The translations under genes were made by a program, and so were the position numbers. DNA of 64,000 bases from G965216255 sp965216255 (GTDB taxonomy: Bacteria > Bacteroidota > Rhodothermia > Rhodothermales > Bin80): NCBI GenBank assembly GCA_965216255.1, contig OZ244148.1:4402001-4466000 (forward strand). The letters are read 5' to 3'. This document shows, one piece after another, positions 32,973-41,239 of this stretch. The notes under the pieces were generated by a model. It ran no database searches and had not been told where the DNA came from. It was given only the letters and a program-made list of their open reading frames with translations. Positions within the stretch are counted from its first letter, which is position 1. The number at the start of each line of letters is the position of its first letter.

Positions 32973-34803
32973 CCCGGATTATTCACATGAATGTAAAGTC
33001 GATGTTCAAAGGCAGACTTATTGGGTTCGTAAGCTCTTGATTATGTTTCGGTTATACGGAAACATCGTAGTAGTTTTTTCGGTTCGAATACCGAACCATA
33101 AACACGCTCAAGGTGAACCCCATGGCCTCCAATTCAGCTGGACATGTGTTGACGGCGCCCTTCAATAAGTCTGTAAAAGTCACGGGGCACCATTCGGAAA
33201 AGTTAACCTCCGATGCCGGAGTCTTCCTGCTGCGGTCGCTCTTCATGCTTACCGGCCTCACAGCTCGCCTGGCATCGGTCCTGAGCGATTCCCGCATTCC
33301 GGGGCGCATTACGCATCGCTTTGATGAGCTCTTGCTGTCTGTCTTGCTGCTCTTGGCGCAGGGCAGGATGCGCCAGCGTGATATGCGTCGTTTGCGCCAT
33401 GAGGCGGCCATGCGCCCCGTCGCCTCAATGAAGGCAGGGATGGGGTGGGATGAAAGACGGCAAGCCTTTGGCCTCACAGCCTACCATTTCCCGACTGTTA
33501 CGTAGGCTGGGCACAAAGAAGAACCTGGCCAGATTGAGCCATTTCGTCACCACCTTTGCCATGAAGCGCCTCCTGCATGCCAGAGGCGGCAAGCGCTACG
33601 ATACGCTGGTCATGGATATAGACGCATTGCCCGTGGATGCCCATGCTCGGCAGCAGGGCAGTGCCTATAACGGGCACTACAAGCGCAACATCTTTCTGCC
33701 TCTTATCGCCAGTTGTGCGGAAACCGGCGACATGCGCATTGCCACGCTGCGTCGTGGCAATGCGCATGTCGTAAACGACTGCTACGACTTTATCAAAAAG
33801 ATCGCTCTCAGGCTGCGAACGGATGTGGCCCGAAAGGTGATCGTGCGGTTGGAGGCGGCCTTTAACAGTGGAGCGTTATGCAGTAAGCTGGAGCGGATGT
33901 GGATCGGCTACATAATGCGCCTGAAGGAAAACGACGTCCTGGCGGCAGCGGCCGAGCCCTATTGGTCAGGCGTACAACCCCAAGAGGAACAGTGCTATGC
34001 AATACCGCGCCCTGTCTTGGGAGCGCGAGCGGCGCGTCGTGTTGGTGGTGCTGCCGAATCCCGGGGAACTGTTCCCCGAGCACTTCTACCTGCTTACCGA
34101 TCAGCACGAGCACGCCTACTCGGCGGAGGAGATCCTGCATCTTTATCGCAGAAGGGGTAAGGCCGAAGCCCACATGGGAGAACTAAATCAAGCCTGTTCC
34201 ATGGCGCTGTCGTCGTCGCCACGCCCCAAGACCCATTACCGGGGCCTACCTATTCCACGGAAAGAGGAAGCACAGCCGGAAGAAACGCCGTTTTACGCGC
34301 ACAATGAAGTCCTTTTGCAGCTTTACCTGCTTGTGTACGAGGTGCTACACCTGGGTCGCTGCACAATGAAGCAGCCGGGAGCACGGCACATGCACTTGAA
34401 GACGTTTCAGAAGGAGGTCTTGAAGGTGGGAGCGCTGATAGTGCGGCACGCACGTAACATCGAAATCCGGATAGCCTTCAGCGCCGTAGCGCTCTGGCGA
34501 CAGTTCTGGGGGCGCTACCAGCAGCTGACGTGGGTTACCTTGGAATGAGGCCGTGCCGCGCTCGTTAGCGCAGCATCGGTTCTGGACTGTACGGGCTTAT
34601 TCAACGGCAGAGGTACGTCTTCACGGTACGCCTTTGCGTCGAAAACAGGCCATTCGCGGGGCTCATTGCCCTGCATCCACGCCAAAACCAGTTTTGCGGC
34701 AGGCTCCACGAAGATATTGCTGCCTTACAACAGAATGTACCACTTCCGACAGCCCCTCTTCATTGTCTACACCTGTATACTTTTGGCTGGTGAATAATCC
34801 GGG
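32973..34803 (+). mobile_element. IS1380-family element with target-site duplication
   Basis: Terminal inverted repeats CCCGGATTATTCAC (32973-32986) and GTGAATAATCCGGG (34790-34803) are perfect over 14 bp. The 5-bp sequence ATAAC flanks both ends (32968-32972 and 34804-34808). Size is 1,831 bp. The single transposase gene inside is frameshifted. Confidence 0.92.
33122..34548 (+). pseudogene. IS1380-family transposase, frameshifted
   Basis: Three consecutive frames make one transposase of about 475 residues: LTSDAGVFLLRSLFMLTGLTARLASVLSD and ITHRFDELLLSVLLLLAQG (33122-33440), then DGKPLASQPTISRLLRRLG, LVMDIDALPVDAHARQQGSA and RLEAAFNSGALCSKLE (33450-33990), then RRVVLVVLPNPGELFPEHFYLLTD, YRRRGKAEAHMGEL and ARNIEIRIAFSAVALWRQFW to 34548. 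KPLASQPT and MDID are IS1380 marks. Two frame changes (near 33440 and 34000) inactivate it, although the element ends are perfect, so decay followed a recent insertion. Confidence 0.85.
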
Positions 34804-34881
34804 ATAACAGGTTGTAAATTAGAGACAAGAAAATTGTTCTGGCACAACAAATAGCCACCAAGTGAGGTTTTATGCCTTAGG

Positions 34882-36692
34882 TCATATGATCGTCTTGTGC
34901 ATGGCCAAGGGCAGTGGATCGATGCACAAGGCATCGTAAATGGCCCTTAGTTCCATATCCGGCTGCGAGCTGGTGCGGACATGGAGTGTGCGTGCGTCCT
35001 TACGCTCGAAGATGCTGGTCGTGCGAACCTGACGACGAAGGATCCTCCTGAGTGTCGTCCAGCTGAAGCGTAGTCCTTTCTGGCGCAGACGCGTACGAAT
35101 CACCTGCACCAACTGGTAAGCCAGGACCGTGATGAATAGATGGCCCTCCGCGCGCCGGCCTGTGGAATGATAGATCGGTCGTAGTCCGAGTTCCGACTTC
35201 AGGGACCGAAACACCGCTTCCAGATCGGTCAGCATCACATACGTGCGCCAGAGCTCTTCCGCGGTGAACTCCATCTCGTTGCTGCGCAGGCAATAGACGC
35301 CCGGATCGGTCATTATCGCGGGTGCTTTCGGCGTCTTTGTCCACGTGATGGACTGGGCCCGCTTGCCGTCCTCATCCGTCTCCACTTCTATCTCGTAATG
35401 CTGTCCGATGCCGCTGAAGCTCTGCTTCAATCGGCCGATACGTTCCCTTATGAGGTCGATGCGCTTTTGCGTCTTCGGCCGGGCAAGCCGATCGGAAAGC
35501 TCGCCGAGGGCCTCCTCGAATCTTTCCGCTTTCTGCCTCATCTTGGCCTCTTCCTTCGCCATGCGGGACCGGGAACGGCAACAGAGCCGCACCTCGTCGT
35601 CTGCGTCCTCCCGGTACACCTCTACGTCACTGCCCGAGGCCGTCTCTAGAGCCAGTGCCCGCTCCTGTTCAAAGGGCTTCCTGCGCTCTCTTGATACCAC
35701 GATGTAGCGGTAGCCCTCCTTATGCAGCCAGTCTATGCGGTCCTGTGTGGCAATGCCCCGGTCCATCACCACACGTGCGTCCCTGGGCGTCTCCAGGGAC
35801 TCCAGCATCTCCTTGAGCGTGGACGCTTCGTTTACGTTGCCCTTGAAGACCTGGCTACGACGCACAAACCCGCTGCCGCGCGTTACAAGAGCCAGCGTAA
35901 GCAGCACGCAGTCACTGCGACGCTCCTTCGAGCGTCCGTACTTGGCCTTGTCGATGCTCTTGCCACTGCCTTCCAGGAAGCTGCCCTTCAGATCATAGAG
36001 CGCGATCGTGGGCTCCAGATCAAACAGGTCCAGCGCCCGTGCAAAGAGGTGGTCCTCTATGGCCTTGCGGTGTTTGTGCAGCATGTCGCTGGCCCGGTAC
36101 AGCTGCATGTCGGCCATCTTCTCGAAGTTGCAGCCCAGAAACTCGTCCAGGCCACTGGCAGAGGCCAGCCAACGCTTCGTGGCATGTTCGCTGGCCGGCT
36201 CGGCCAGACGGCCTATGATGGAGCCCGTGGCTGCATGCCGGAGGCCTCGTGTGATGCCAAGCTTCTCGAAGAGCTCATCCATGCCCAACTGCTCCATGGC
36301 CCAGAGCCCCACATGTTCTACGCCCACCGTGCGGGGCCGGACCGTTTTGAGCGAGTGGACATCCACATGGTGCCATTCGCGCGGCGGCGTCTCGCCCTTG
36401 CCCTCGGTCACGGCTACCGCCTTGCGCGCGCTCAAAAGTTCTGCAACGCGCTGGGCCTCCTCTTCCACGCGACGGCAGCAACGCCCATGGGTACGAGCTG
36501 GCCCTTGAGCAGTGCCTCAATCCGGTTGCAGAGCGCACGCCAGTAGCGTTTGTCGATGCGGAAGTGGGCACCGAGATTGAGCAGGGTCTTCTGCCGGACC
36601 TTGCCCCCTATGCGTTCGCCGTGGCAGAGCCGAAAGGAATAGTAGCGTGTAGCGTTGTCGGTGGTATGGGTAAGCGATCGTCGGATATACAT
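34882..36692 (-). pseudogene. IS1634-family transposase, one frameshift
   Basis: The N-terminus from the ATG at 36692 reads MYIRRSLTHTTDNATRYYSF, GERIGGKVRQKTLLNLGAHF, the IS1634/IS4-superfamily opening, to about 36480. The frame then shifts to EEEAQRVAELLSARKAV and continues for 528 codons with PTIALYDLKGSFLEG, VVMDRGIATQDRIDWLHKEGYRYIVVSRER, GVYCLRSNEMEFTAEELWRTYVMLTDLEAVFRSLKSELGLRPIYH and a hydrophobic GHLFITVLAYQLVQVIRT. The catalytic Asp/Asp/Glu positions appear present. One indel near 36470-36500 separates the two parts. I could not place the element's inverted repeats. Confidence 0.85.
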
Positions 36693-36932
36693 AGGGGGAA
36701 GATAGGGTTGGGGGGGCATTGTTCGTAATAGCCGCCAACACTTTATGGCACAACATTCGTATTCCCGCCTCTGTGAATCCCCACAATGGTGCGCTAGCGA
36801 TGCGATTGTGGGGCCAAACACCAGAAAATCCGGTACAACAGGGCCTAACGTGGGGTCACATCCCTAAAAAGACCTCAAAATAACTAACTGCGGTTATTGC
36901 CGACCTTCAGATTCAGCCGCCAAATGGTAAAG

Positions 36933-37583
36933 ATGGGCCGAGGGCAGCGTCCTACCGCAGTGGATGGGCGGCGGCCGTTGCGGATGTGCGAAAGAAACAT
37001 GGTACACTTCGCAAGCACTTCCAAGCAATGACCGAGCGTGTCCGAAACTCGATGCAATAGATCGTTACGTAGCCTTCCAAAGGTTCGTCGTCCTTGATTA
37101 CGTCCGACGTGACCACAATCTGGCAATTTCGCGCAGGAAGAACGTAGTCATCCCACTGAGGCCGAACGGCACTACTATGGTCCACGGGAGCCCCCGCCAG
37201 ATGCCGACACCCGCCAAGACTATCATCGCCGGCGAGACAATCGTTGCCGCGTTGATGCGCCGGTGCTGCAGGCCGATGCGTTGCCCGTTCAACTCTTGCT
37301 CTCGCTCGGCCATGGCTAGAATCCGTTCGGCCGCTCCAGGCAGCACGCGATCATATGCTGCAAACTAGCCGGCGGTTGGCAGTGGTCCTGAGTACGCAGC
37401 AATGCGGGCTTCCTGCACTACACTACGTACGCGCTGCACCAGTTCCGGGGGGGCATCCTCTTTCATCCATGGCTCCAGGGCCTCGAATGGATCCGCCCCG
37501 CGCTCCGGCACAACGTCTACCGCTGCCATCTCCTGATTCGCTTGGTCCCGTTCGCCCTGGCCTTGGGCTTCACTGGGCTCATT
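36933..37583. repeat. Duplicated ~650-bp block, copy 2
   Basis: Direct-repeat partner of 30057-30686. Copy 2 extends beyond the shared part into a complete upstream gene (37579-37923), so it is probably the original location and copy 1 the duplicate. Confidence 0.9.
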
Positions 37584-37586
37584 CAT
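37098..37586 (-). pseudogene. DUF2335 membrane protein, copy 2 (one nonsense codon)
   Basis: From the ATG at 37586: NEPSEAQGQGERDQANQEMA, FEALEPWMKEDAPPELVQRV, then an in-frame TAG at 37365-37367 where copy 1 has the DQ of PTADQFAAY. The same frame then resumes as FAAYDRVLPGAAERILAMAEREQEL followed by two membrane helices. Apart from the stop it is a normal DUF2335 protein of about 162 residues with a C-terminal double-helix membrane anchor. The start overlaps the end of the preceding gene (37579), as in an operon. Readthrough or an alternative internal start (37346) would give the membrane domain alone. Confidence 0.7.
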
Positions 37587-37923
37587 TCGCCCCCCCTGCC
37601 CCCACGTCCTGTCTCATCATGCGTCTGAGATACGCGCCCACGGTACGCCACTCAAGCGCCACACCGGTCCCCCACCCCCGATCCGACTGCACGCTGACGC
37701 CCGCCGGCGTGCAGTGTAGCTCGAGCATCTCATCGAGAAGGCCGACGTGGAACTTATCCGCCGCGCCTTCATCAACTGAGATGTCTCCCCACTGGGTACG
37801 CGCGCGAAGGCGGGCAAGCAGGGCATCCAGGTCGCGGAGGTCCTTCGTAAGATCGCGCTGAAGCGCAAGGGAGGGGGGCATGGTGCGCCTGGCTGGCTTA
37901 GTCGAGGTCGTGGCTGGTGGCAT
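37579..37923 (-). CDS. Hypothetical protein upstream of DUF2335
   Basis: About 114 residues from the ATG at 37923 (an ATG at 37881 is also possible). The recognisable core is helical (LQRDLTKDLRDLDALLARLRART), then strands (FHVGLLDEMLELHCTPAGVSV, VALEWRTVGAYLRRMMRQD). I do not recognise the family. The stop overlaps the DUF2335 start by 8 nt. Together with 37974-38408 it forms a three-gene minus-strand unit. Confidence 0.55.
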   Translation of the reverse strand: MPPATTSTKPARRTMPPSLALQRDLTKDLRDLDALLARLRARTQWGDISVDEGAADKFHVGLLDEMLELHCTPAGVSVQSDRGWGTGVALEWRTVGAYLRRMMRQDVGAGGANE

Positions 37924-37973
37924 TGCCGCTGGGAAAGGGCTGAAATGGTTGTAAACACAAGTCACCCAGTTGT

Positions 37974-38408
37974 TCAATAAGGCCGGAAGTGGGTCCTAAA
38001 ACAAATGGTTCGAGGCCCAGAGGGCCCCGGTTCAGCATAGTAACGAGTGTCGAGATACACTCCACTCTTGCCTCCGTACGACGCGTCGTACACCGCCACG
38101 ATGTCCAGCACATTCGGAGTCGCCCCCGCAGTTGCCTTCAATCGGACAATCGGGTCGGATTGGGCAAACAGATCGTCAACCGCCTCACGATGCGAATCCT
38201 CGAGTCTTTTGTAGAGATCCTTCGGGCGGTGCCCCCGGAGCCGCCGGCCGGAGCGGATCAGGTCCGGCTTAAGCGCGAGTTCCCCGCCAATGAGCAGTAG
38301 GTGCAGCGCCAGCATGACTTCGACCACTGCACCCGGCAGTCCACCCGTAGGCATAGCGGTGCCTACAATGCAACTCCAGATATTGAGAAACCGTTCTTTT
38401 CGGTCCAA
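37974..38408 (-). CDS. Hypothetical protein, first gene of the DUF2335 unit
   Basis: 144 residues, not recognised. The N-terminal half has a hydrophobic stretch (LPGAVVEVMLALHLLLIGGELAL), and the middle reads PKDLYKRLEDSHREAVDDLFAQ and IVAVYDASYGGKSGVYLDTR. It ends 51 nt before the next gene. Whether the frame is complete at its N-terminus is unclear; no upstream start fits better. Confidence 0.45.
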   Translation of the reverse strand: MDRKERFLNIWSCIVGTAMPTGGLPGAVVEVMLALHLLLIGGELALKPDLIRSGRRLRGHRPKDLYKRLEDSHREAVDDLFAQSDPIVRLKATAGATPNVLDIVAVYDASYGGKSGVYLDTRYYAEPGPSGPRTICFRTHFRPY

Positions 38409-38636
38409 ATGGCGTGGAAGCTAACTAGGTGGTCGAGAGAAAATGAGAAGGAAGCTAACGAGGGAAGAATTAAGGCGGAGGTGCAGGTTAGGACACTTGA
38501 ATCCGAAAGGGATGAAGCGTGGCGAATTCGGAAAAAACGGACCGAAGACCAGGACGCTGCCGAGCTTAGGAATCCCCAAAATCCTAAACACGTGCGTAAA
38601 CGTCGCGAACAAGCTAAGAGGTGCAAGAGGAAATGA
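38409..38636 (+). CDS. Possible small charged protein
   Basis: About 75 residues from an ATG at 38409 (MAWKLTRWSRENEKEANEG, then ESERDEAWRIRKKRTEDQD), strongly charged and probably helical. An overlapping frame (38443-38670) is equally long. No homology is recognised, so either or neither may be real. Confidence 0.2.
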   Translation: MAWKLTRWSRENEKEANEGRIKAEVQVRTLESERDEAWRIRKKRTEDQDAAELRNPQNPKHVRKRREQAKRCKRK

Positions 38637-38732
38637 CGTAAGGGTTGGCAGACAGGTTTCACGGAATTGATAGTGGGTGTGCATACTGTGGCGGAATATG
38701 CCGACTTAGAGTAAGCGTCCGGTGAACCACTA

Positions 38733-38790
38733 GAGCCGGCGCAAGGGTAGAGGCCGGGACGACGACCTGGGTCTTTAGGCCCAGGCCAAG
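38733..38790 (+). repeat. Hairpin repeat F, copy 1 (before the lipoprotein gene)
   Basis: Pattern GCCGGCGC--GG, ACGACG-CCTGGGTCTTTAGGCC. The last part forms a CCTGGG/CCCAGG hairpin. A partner with the same block order lies at 39456-39506. Confidence 0.55.
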
Positions 38791-38841
38791 GCCCCCAATC
38801 TCGCCCTCGATGGCGGCAACAGGCTGGCGCATAATCACTTA

Positions 38842-39456
38842 ATGGAGTCGATGATGACAAATCCACTTCGCTTTATCGCCGTAGCGTGCATTGGCCTTTT
38901 AGGCCTTGTTGTCTGGGGATGCAGCGACGCTCCTGTCAGTGAGGAACCTGTTGGTCAGGATGATGCCTTCATAGAGGAATTCCGAGGCCTGGTTCGAACT
39001 CATGTAGCGCCCTACAAGGAAACCGGTGCGTTGCTTCTGCGAGCAAAAGGGGGTATGCCTTCTGACTGGCGTGAGAGCGTGAGAGTGCAAGATTCCATGG
39101 CTAACGGTTTTGAGTACTTGGTTCTTTCCGGGAACACCGGTAATGAATACCTAGATGGCAAGATCGGATGGGACGTGTTGAACAGCCCCGGAGAGGTGTC
39201 ACGGGCATTGGGTAAGCACACACTAAGGGAGGAATGTCGCATTTCTTTTGACACACCTGTAAATAGCGATAATGCTGCGGCGTGGACGGCGTATGGAGAA
39301 TGCATCATTGCTCTAGTAGCAGAATGCGAAATAGCCTTAAGTCACATTGATGACGTGGGAGACTGCGTAACTAACTGCGTTGATCCGCGCGGGTTGGTCC
39401 GCGCGTTGAGGGCGGCAAATGGGCCCAGAACGCCCAGAGACGCCCCAGTGCAATAG
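38842..39456 (+). CDS. Hypothetical lipoprotein flanked by hairpin repeats
   Basis: 204 residues. The signal peptide with lipobox (IGLLGLVVWGC, Cys about residue 27) predicts an outer-membrane lipoprotein; an internal ATG at 38854 would trim four residues. The mature part is acidic with six later cysteines (for example ECRISF, GECIIALVAECEI, DCVTNCVD), suggesting disulphides. I do not recognise the family. Copies of hairpin repeat F lie about 50 bp before and immediately after the gene, a cassette-like arrangement. It is one of the few unbroken non-IS genes in the left region. Confidence 0.65.
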   Translation: MESMMTNPLRFIAVACIGLLGLVVWGCSDAPVSEEPVGQDDAFIEEFRGLVRTHVAPYKETGALLLRAKGGMPSDWRESVRVQDSMANGFEYLVLSGNTGNEYLDGKIGWDVLNSPGEVSRALGKHTLREECRISFDTPVNSDNAAAWTAYGECIIALVAECEIALSHIDDVGDCVTNCVDPRGLVRALRAANGPRTPRDAPVQ

Positions 39457-39506
39457 AGGCTGGCGCTGGGACAGAGACGACGGCCTGGGCTTTAGGCCGG
39501 GCGATA
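39456..39506 (+). repeat. Hairpin repeat F, copy 2 (after the lipoprotein gene)
   Basis: AGAGGCTGGCGCTGGG, then ACGACGGCCTGGGCTTTAGG, the same order as copy 1 with a shorter spacer. The hairpin arms here are CCTGGG/CCGGG. Confidence 0.55.
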
Positions 39507-39898
39507 CTCCCGGCCGTTCGGGCCGGCGGTGTGGCCGTGTTTCCAGTTGCTGGTGTGGACAGGCTCAAGCGGGACATTCAGCCCGCAGCATTCTGCATCC
39601 TCGTCAGGCCAGGGGGCAGCCGCATCTTCCCGCACATCAGGCAGTCCGGCAAGCGTATGGTGGCGTGCGCGCCGCAATCTTCTCACTGGCACCAGTCGTA
39701 CTCGTAGATCACGCGGTGCAGGGGATGGCGGCACGGTTCATTCATGGCAAAAGCCGCGTTCGGGGGCGGGTCGTGCGAGCTCGGGAAGCGGCGCGGAATG
39801 AACCATAAGAGTTTTTACGTAACCTGTTCCTTAGAGGCCGATTTGAGCCGTAGTATGCGCCCTTCGGTCAGCAGTATCCGCTTCGTTGTGTCGGGTGG
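39507..39898. other. No intact gene; degraded sequence with repeat E copy 2 at its end
   Basis: Minus-strand pieces such as DCRMCGKMRLPPG hint at a former zinc-ribbon protein, but nothing can be assembled. Repeat E copy 2 occupies 39834-39873. Confidence 0.35.
39834..39873. repeat. Short repeat E, copy 2
   Basis: Core GATTTGAGCCGTAGTATGCG and CGGTCA. Matches 28404-28443 at about 30 of 36 positions in the same orientation. Confidence 0.6.
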
Positions 39899-40560
39899 CT
39901 AGTAGCGCTGTTGATAGCATAGAGGTTCCCACACTGCGGGATCGGGTCCTTCGTCGGTATTCCTCATCAGGAGTGCACCCGCCTCACACCACGTCGAATA
40001 ATTGGGGCGACACGGGTTCGCTGGTGGCCATTCCCCTTCCCTGCGGACCACCGCCCCGCAGTATGGTGTGCAGGGCGGTGGCTGTTCGCTCGCCTCGAAC
40101 AGGGCGCGGACGTAATCGACGCCGCCTGTATGGAAGACCCCGTACAAGGCGCTTCTTGCCTTGGGCTGAGTACGGTCTTCGAACGACTCGTAGATCCGTA
40201 TGAAGACATCAAACGCTCCGGCAAACGGGGTACTCTTCCCGTAGTCCTTGCTCGCAGCCGAGAGCAGGGCCAAAAGAACATCAAAAGATCGGGCCTTCGC
40301 CCCGTCAAGCATGAGCCGTCCGAGGTCAGCAGCGAACGCATCCAGTTCCGCAGGTACCGAATATCTGCTGCAGTACGGCCGCAGCAGCCTGATAGCTCCC
40401 GGATCCCTCCTGCGTCATAAGAGCGCGCAGCGCCGTCGCGTCGGTACCTGCCACACGCCCTCCTCCATAACCATGCCACACTTGTACGCTGCATTGGCCT
40501 GCTGCACTCTGCCACCAACAGGAAGCAGTAGGGCCACCAGTGAAAGCATCAAATTATTCA
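39899..40560 (-). pseudogene. Secreted hypothetical protein, two frameshifts
   Basis: The ATG at 40560 overlaps the stop of the upstream frame (ATGAATAA). The first frame encodes a signal peptide (MNNLMLSLVALLLPVGG). After a shift, TDATALRALMTQEGSGSYQAAAAVLQQIFG follows. After a second shift, PAELDAFAADLGRLMLDGAKARSFDVLLALLSAASKDYG continues to a Cys-rich end (CTPYCGAVV, NPCRPNYSTWC) at 39899. The joined protein would be about 220 residues and mostly helical. I do not recognise the family. Confidence 0.5.
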
Positions 40561-41044
40561 TCTTTGTCCTCCTTAGCAGCTATGCTGACCGTATTTGCCT
40601 CGTCCACCGGGACAGCCGTGCCACCAGCCCTATGAATGAAGCCCAAAGCTACTACCGTTGTAGAGCCCCCTCGCTCCTGAATCCTGCACTCAGAAACGAT
40701 CCCTGGTAGAATCTGGTTCACGTAAGGAGTATATCTTTGGGCACCGCGCTTTCGTTGCCGACAACCGCCTCCATGCAAGGCGTGATCAGCGCACAATCTG
40801 AGAGCTCCACGCGGCTACATCCAGCGCTACCGGGGGGCCGGATGTCCAAGGCGGCGTCGATGCGGCACAGAATGGCGTGCGCACGGGCAGATTCCGTGTC
40901 CCATTCTGATCTCAATCGAACGGTTTCGCGATATTCTGCGAGATCATCCGGTCTGTATGCCAGCTTCGCCGCACATCCAACGTGCACCTGTTCGTCTGGG
41001 TCTGACAAACCAGAACCGGGGCGCCGATAGGCTGCGTGCAACAA
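40554..41044 (-). pseudogene. Hypothetical protein, frameshifted
   Basis: Two overlapping minus-strand frames look like one gene. The first (41044-40718) has VGCAAKLAYRPDDLAEYRET, ESARAHAILCRIDAALD. The second (to 40554) has YVNQILPGIVSECRIQERGG and STTVVALGFIHRAGG. The start is uncertain. Its stop overlaps the start of the next gene, indicating a former operon. Function is unknown. Confidence 0.4.
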
Positions 41045-41239
41045 TCAGCCACTTGGTGAATTTGGCATTTCCAGCATTCTCAATTGTAGCTGGAGGCCTG
41101 CGCGACCGGGATGCATTATCCGCTACTGCATGAGGCGCTTGGTTGGCCGTCCTGGAAGGGGCTCCGCCTGCGCACACCGCTTTATAGGCTAGTTGACCGC
41201 CAAGGCCCGTCGTGGCCAGCGCCCCGACCGGTGCCGGCC

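Noticed and set aside
34820..36800. IS1634 terminal repeats based on TGGCACAACA at 34843 and 36749
   Set aside because: The two copies are in direct, not inverted, orientation, so they are not credible IS ends.
38733..39506. Integron attC sites around the lipoprotein gene
   Set aside because: No GTTRRRY/RYYYAAC core sites were found in the repeats and no integron integrase is adjacent; kept only as an unexplained hairpin repeat.
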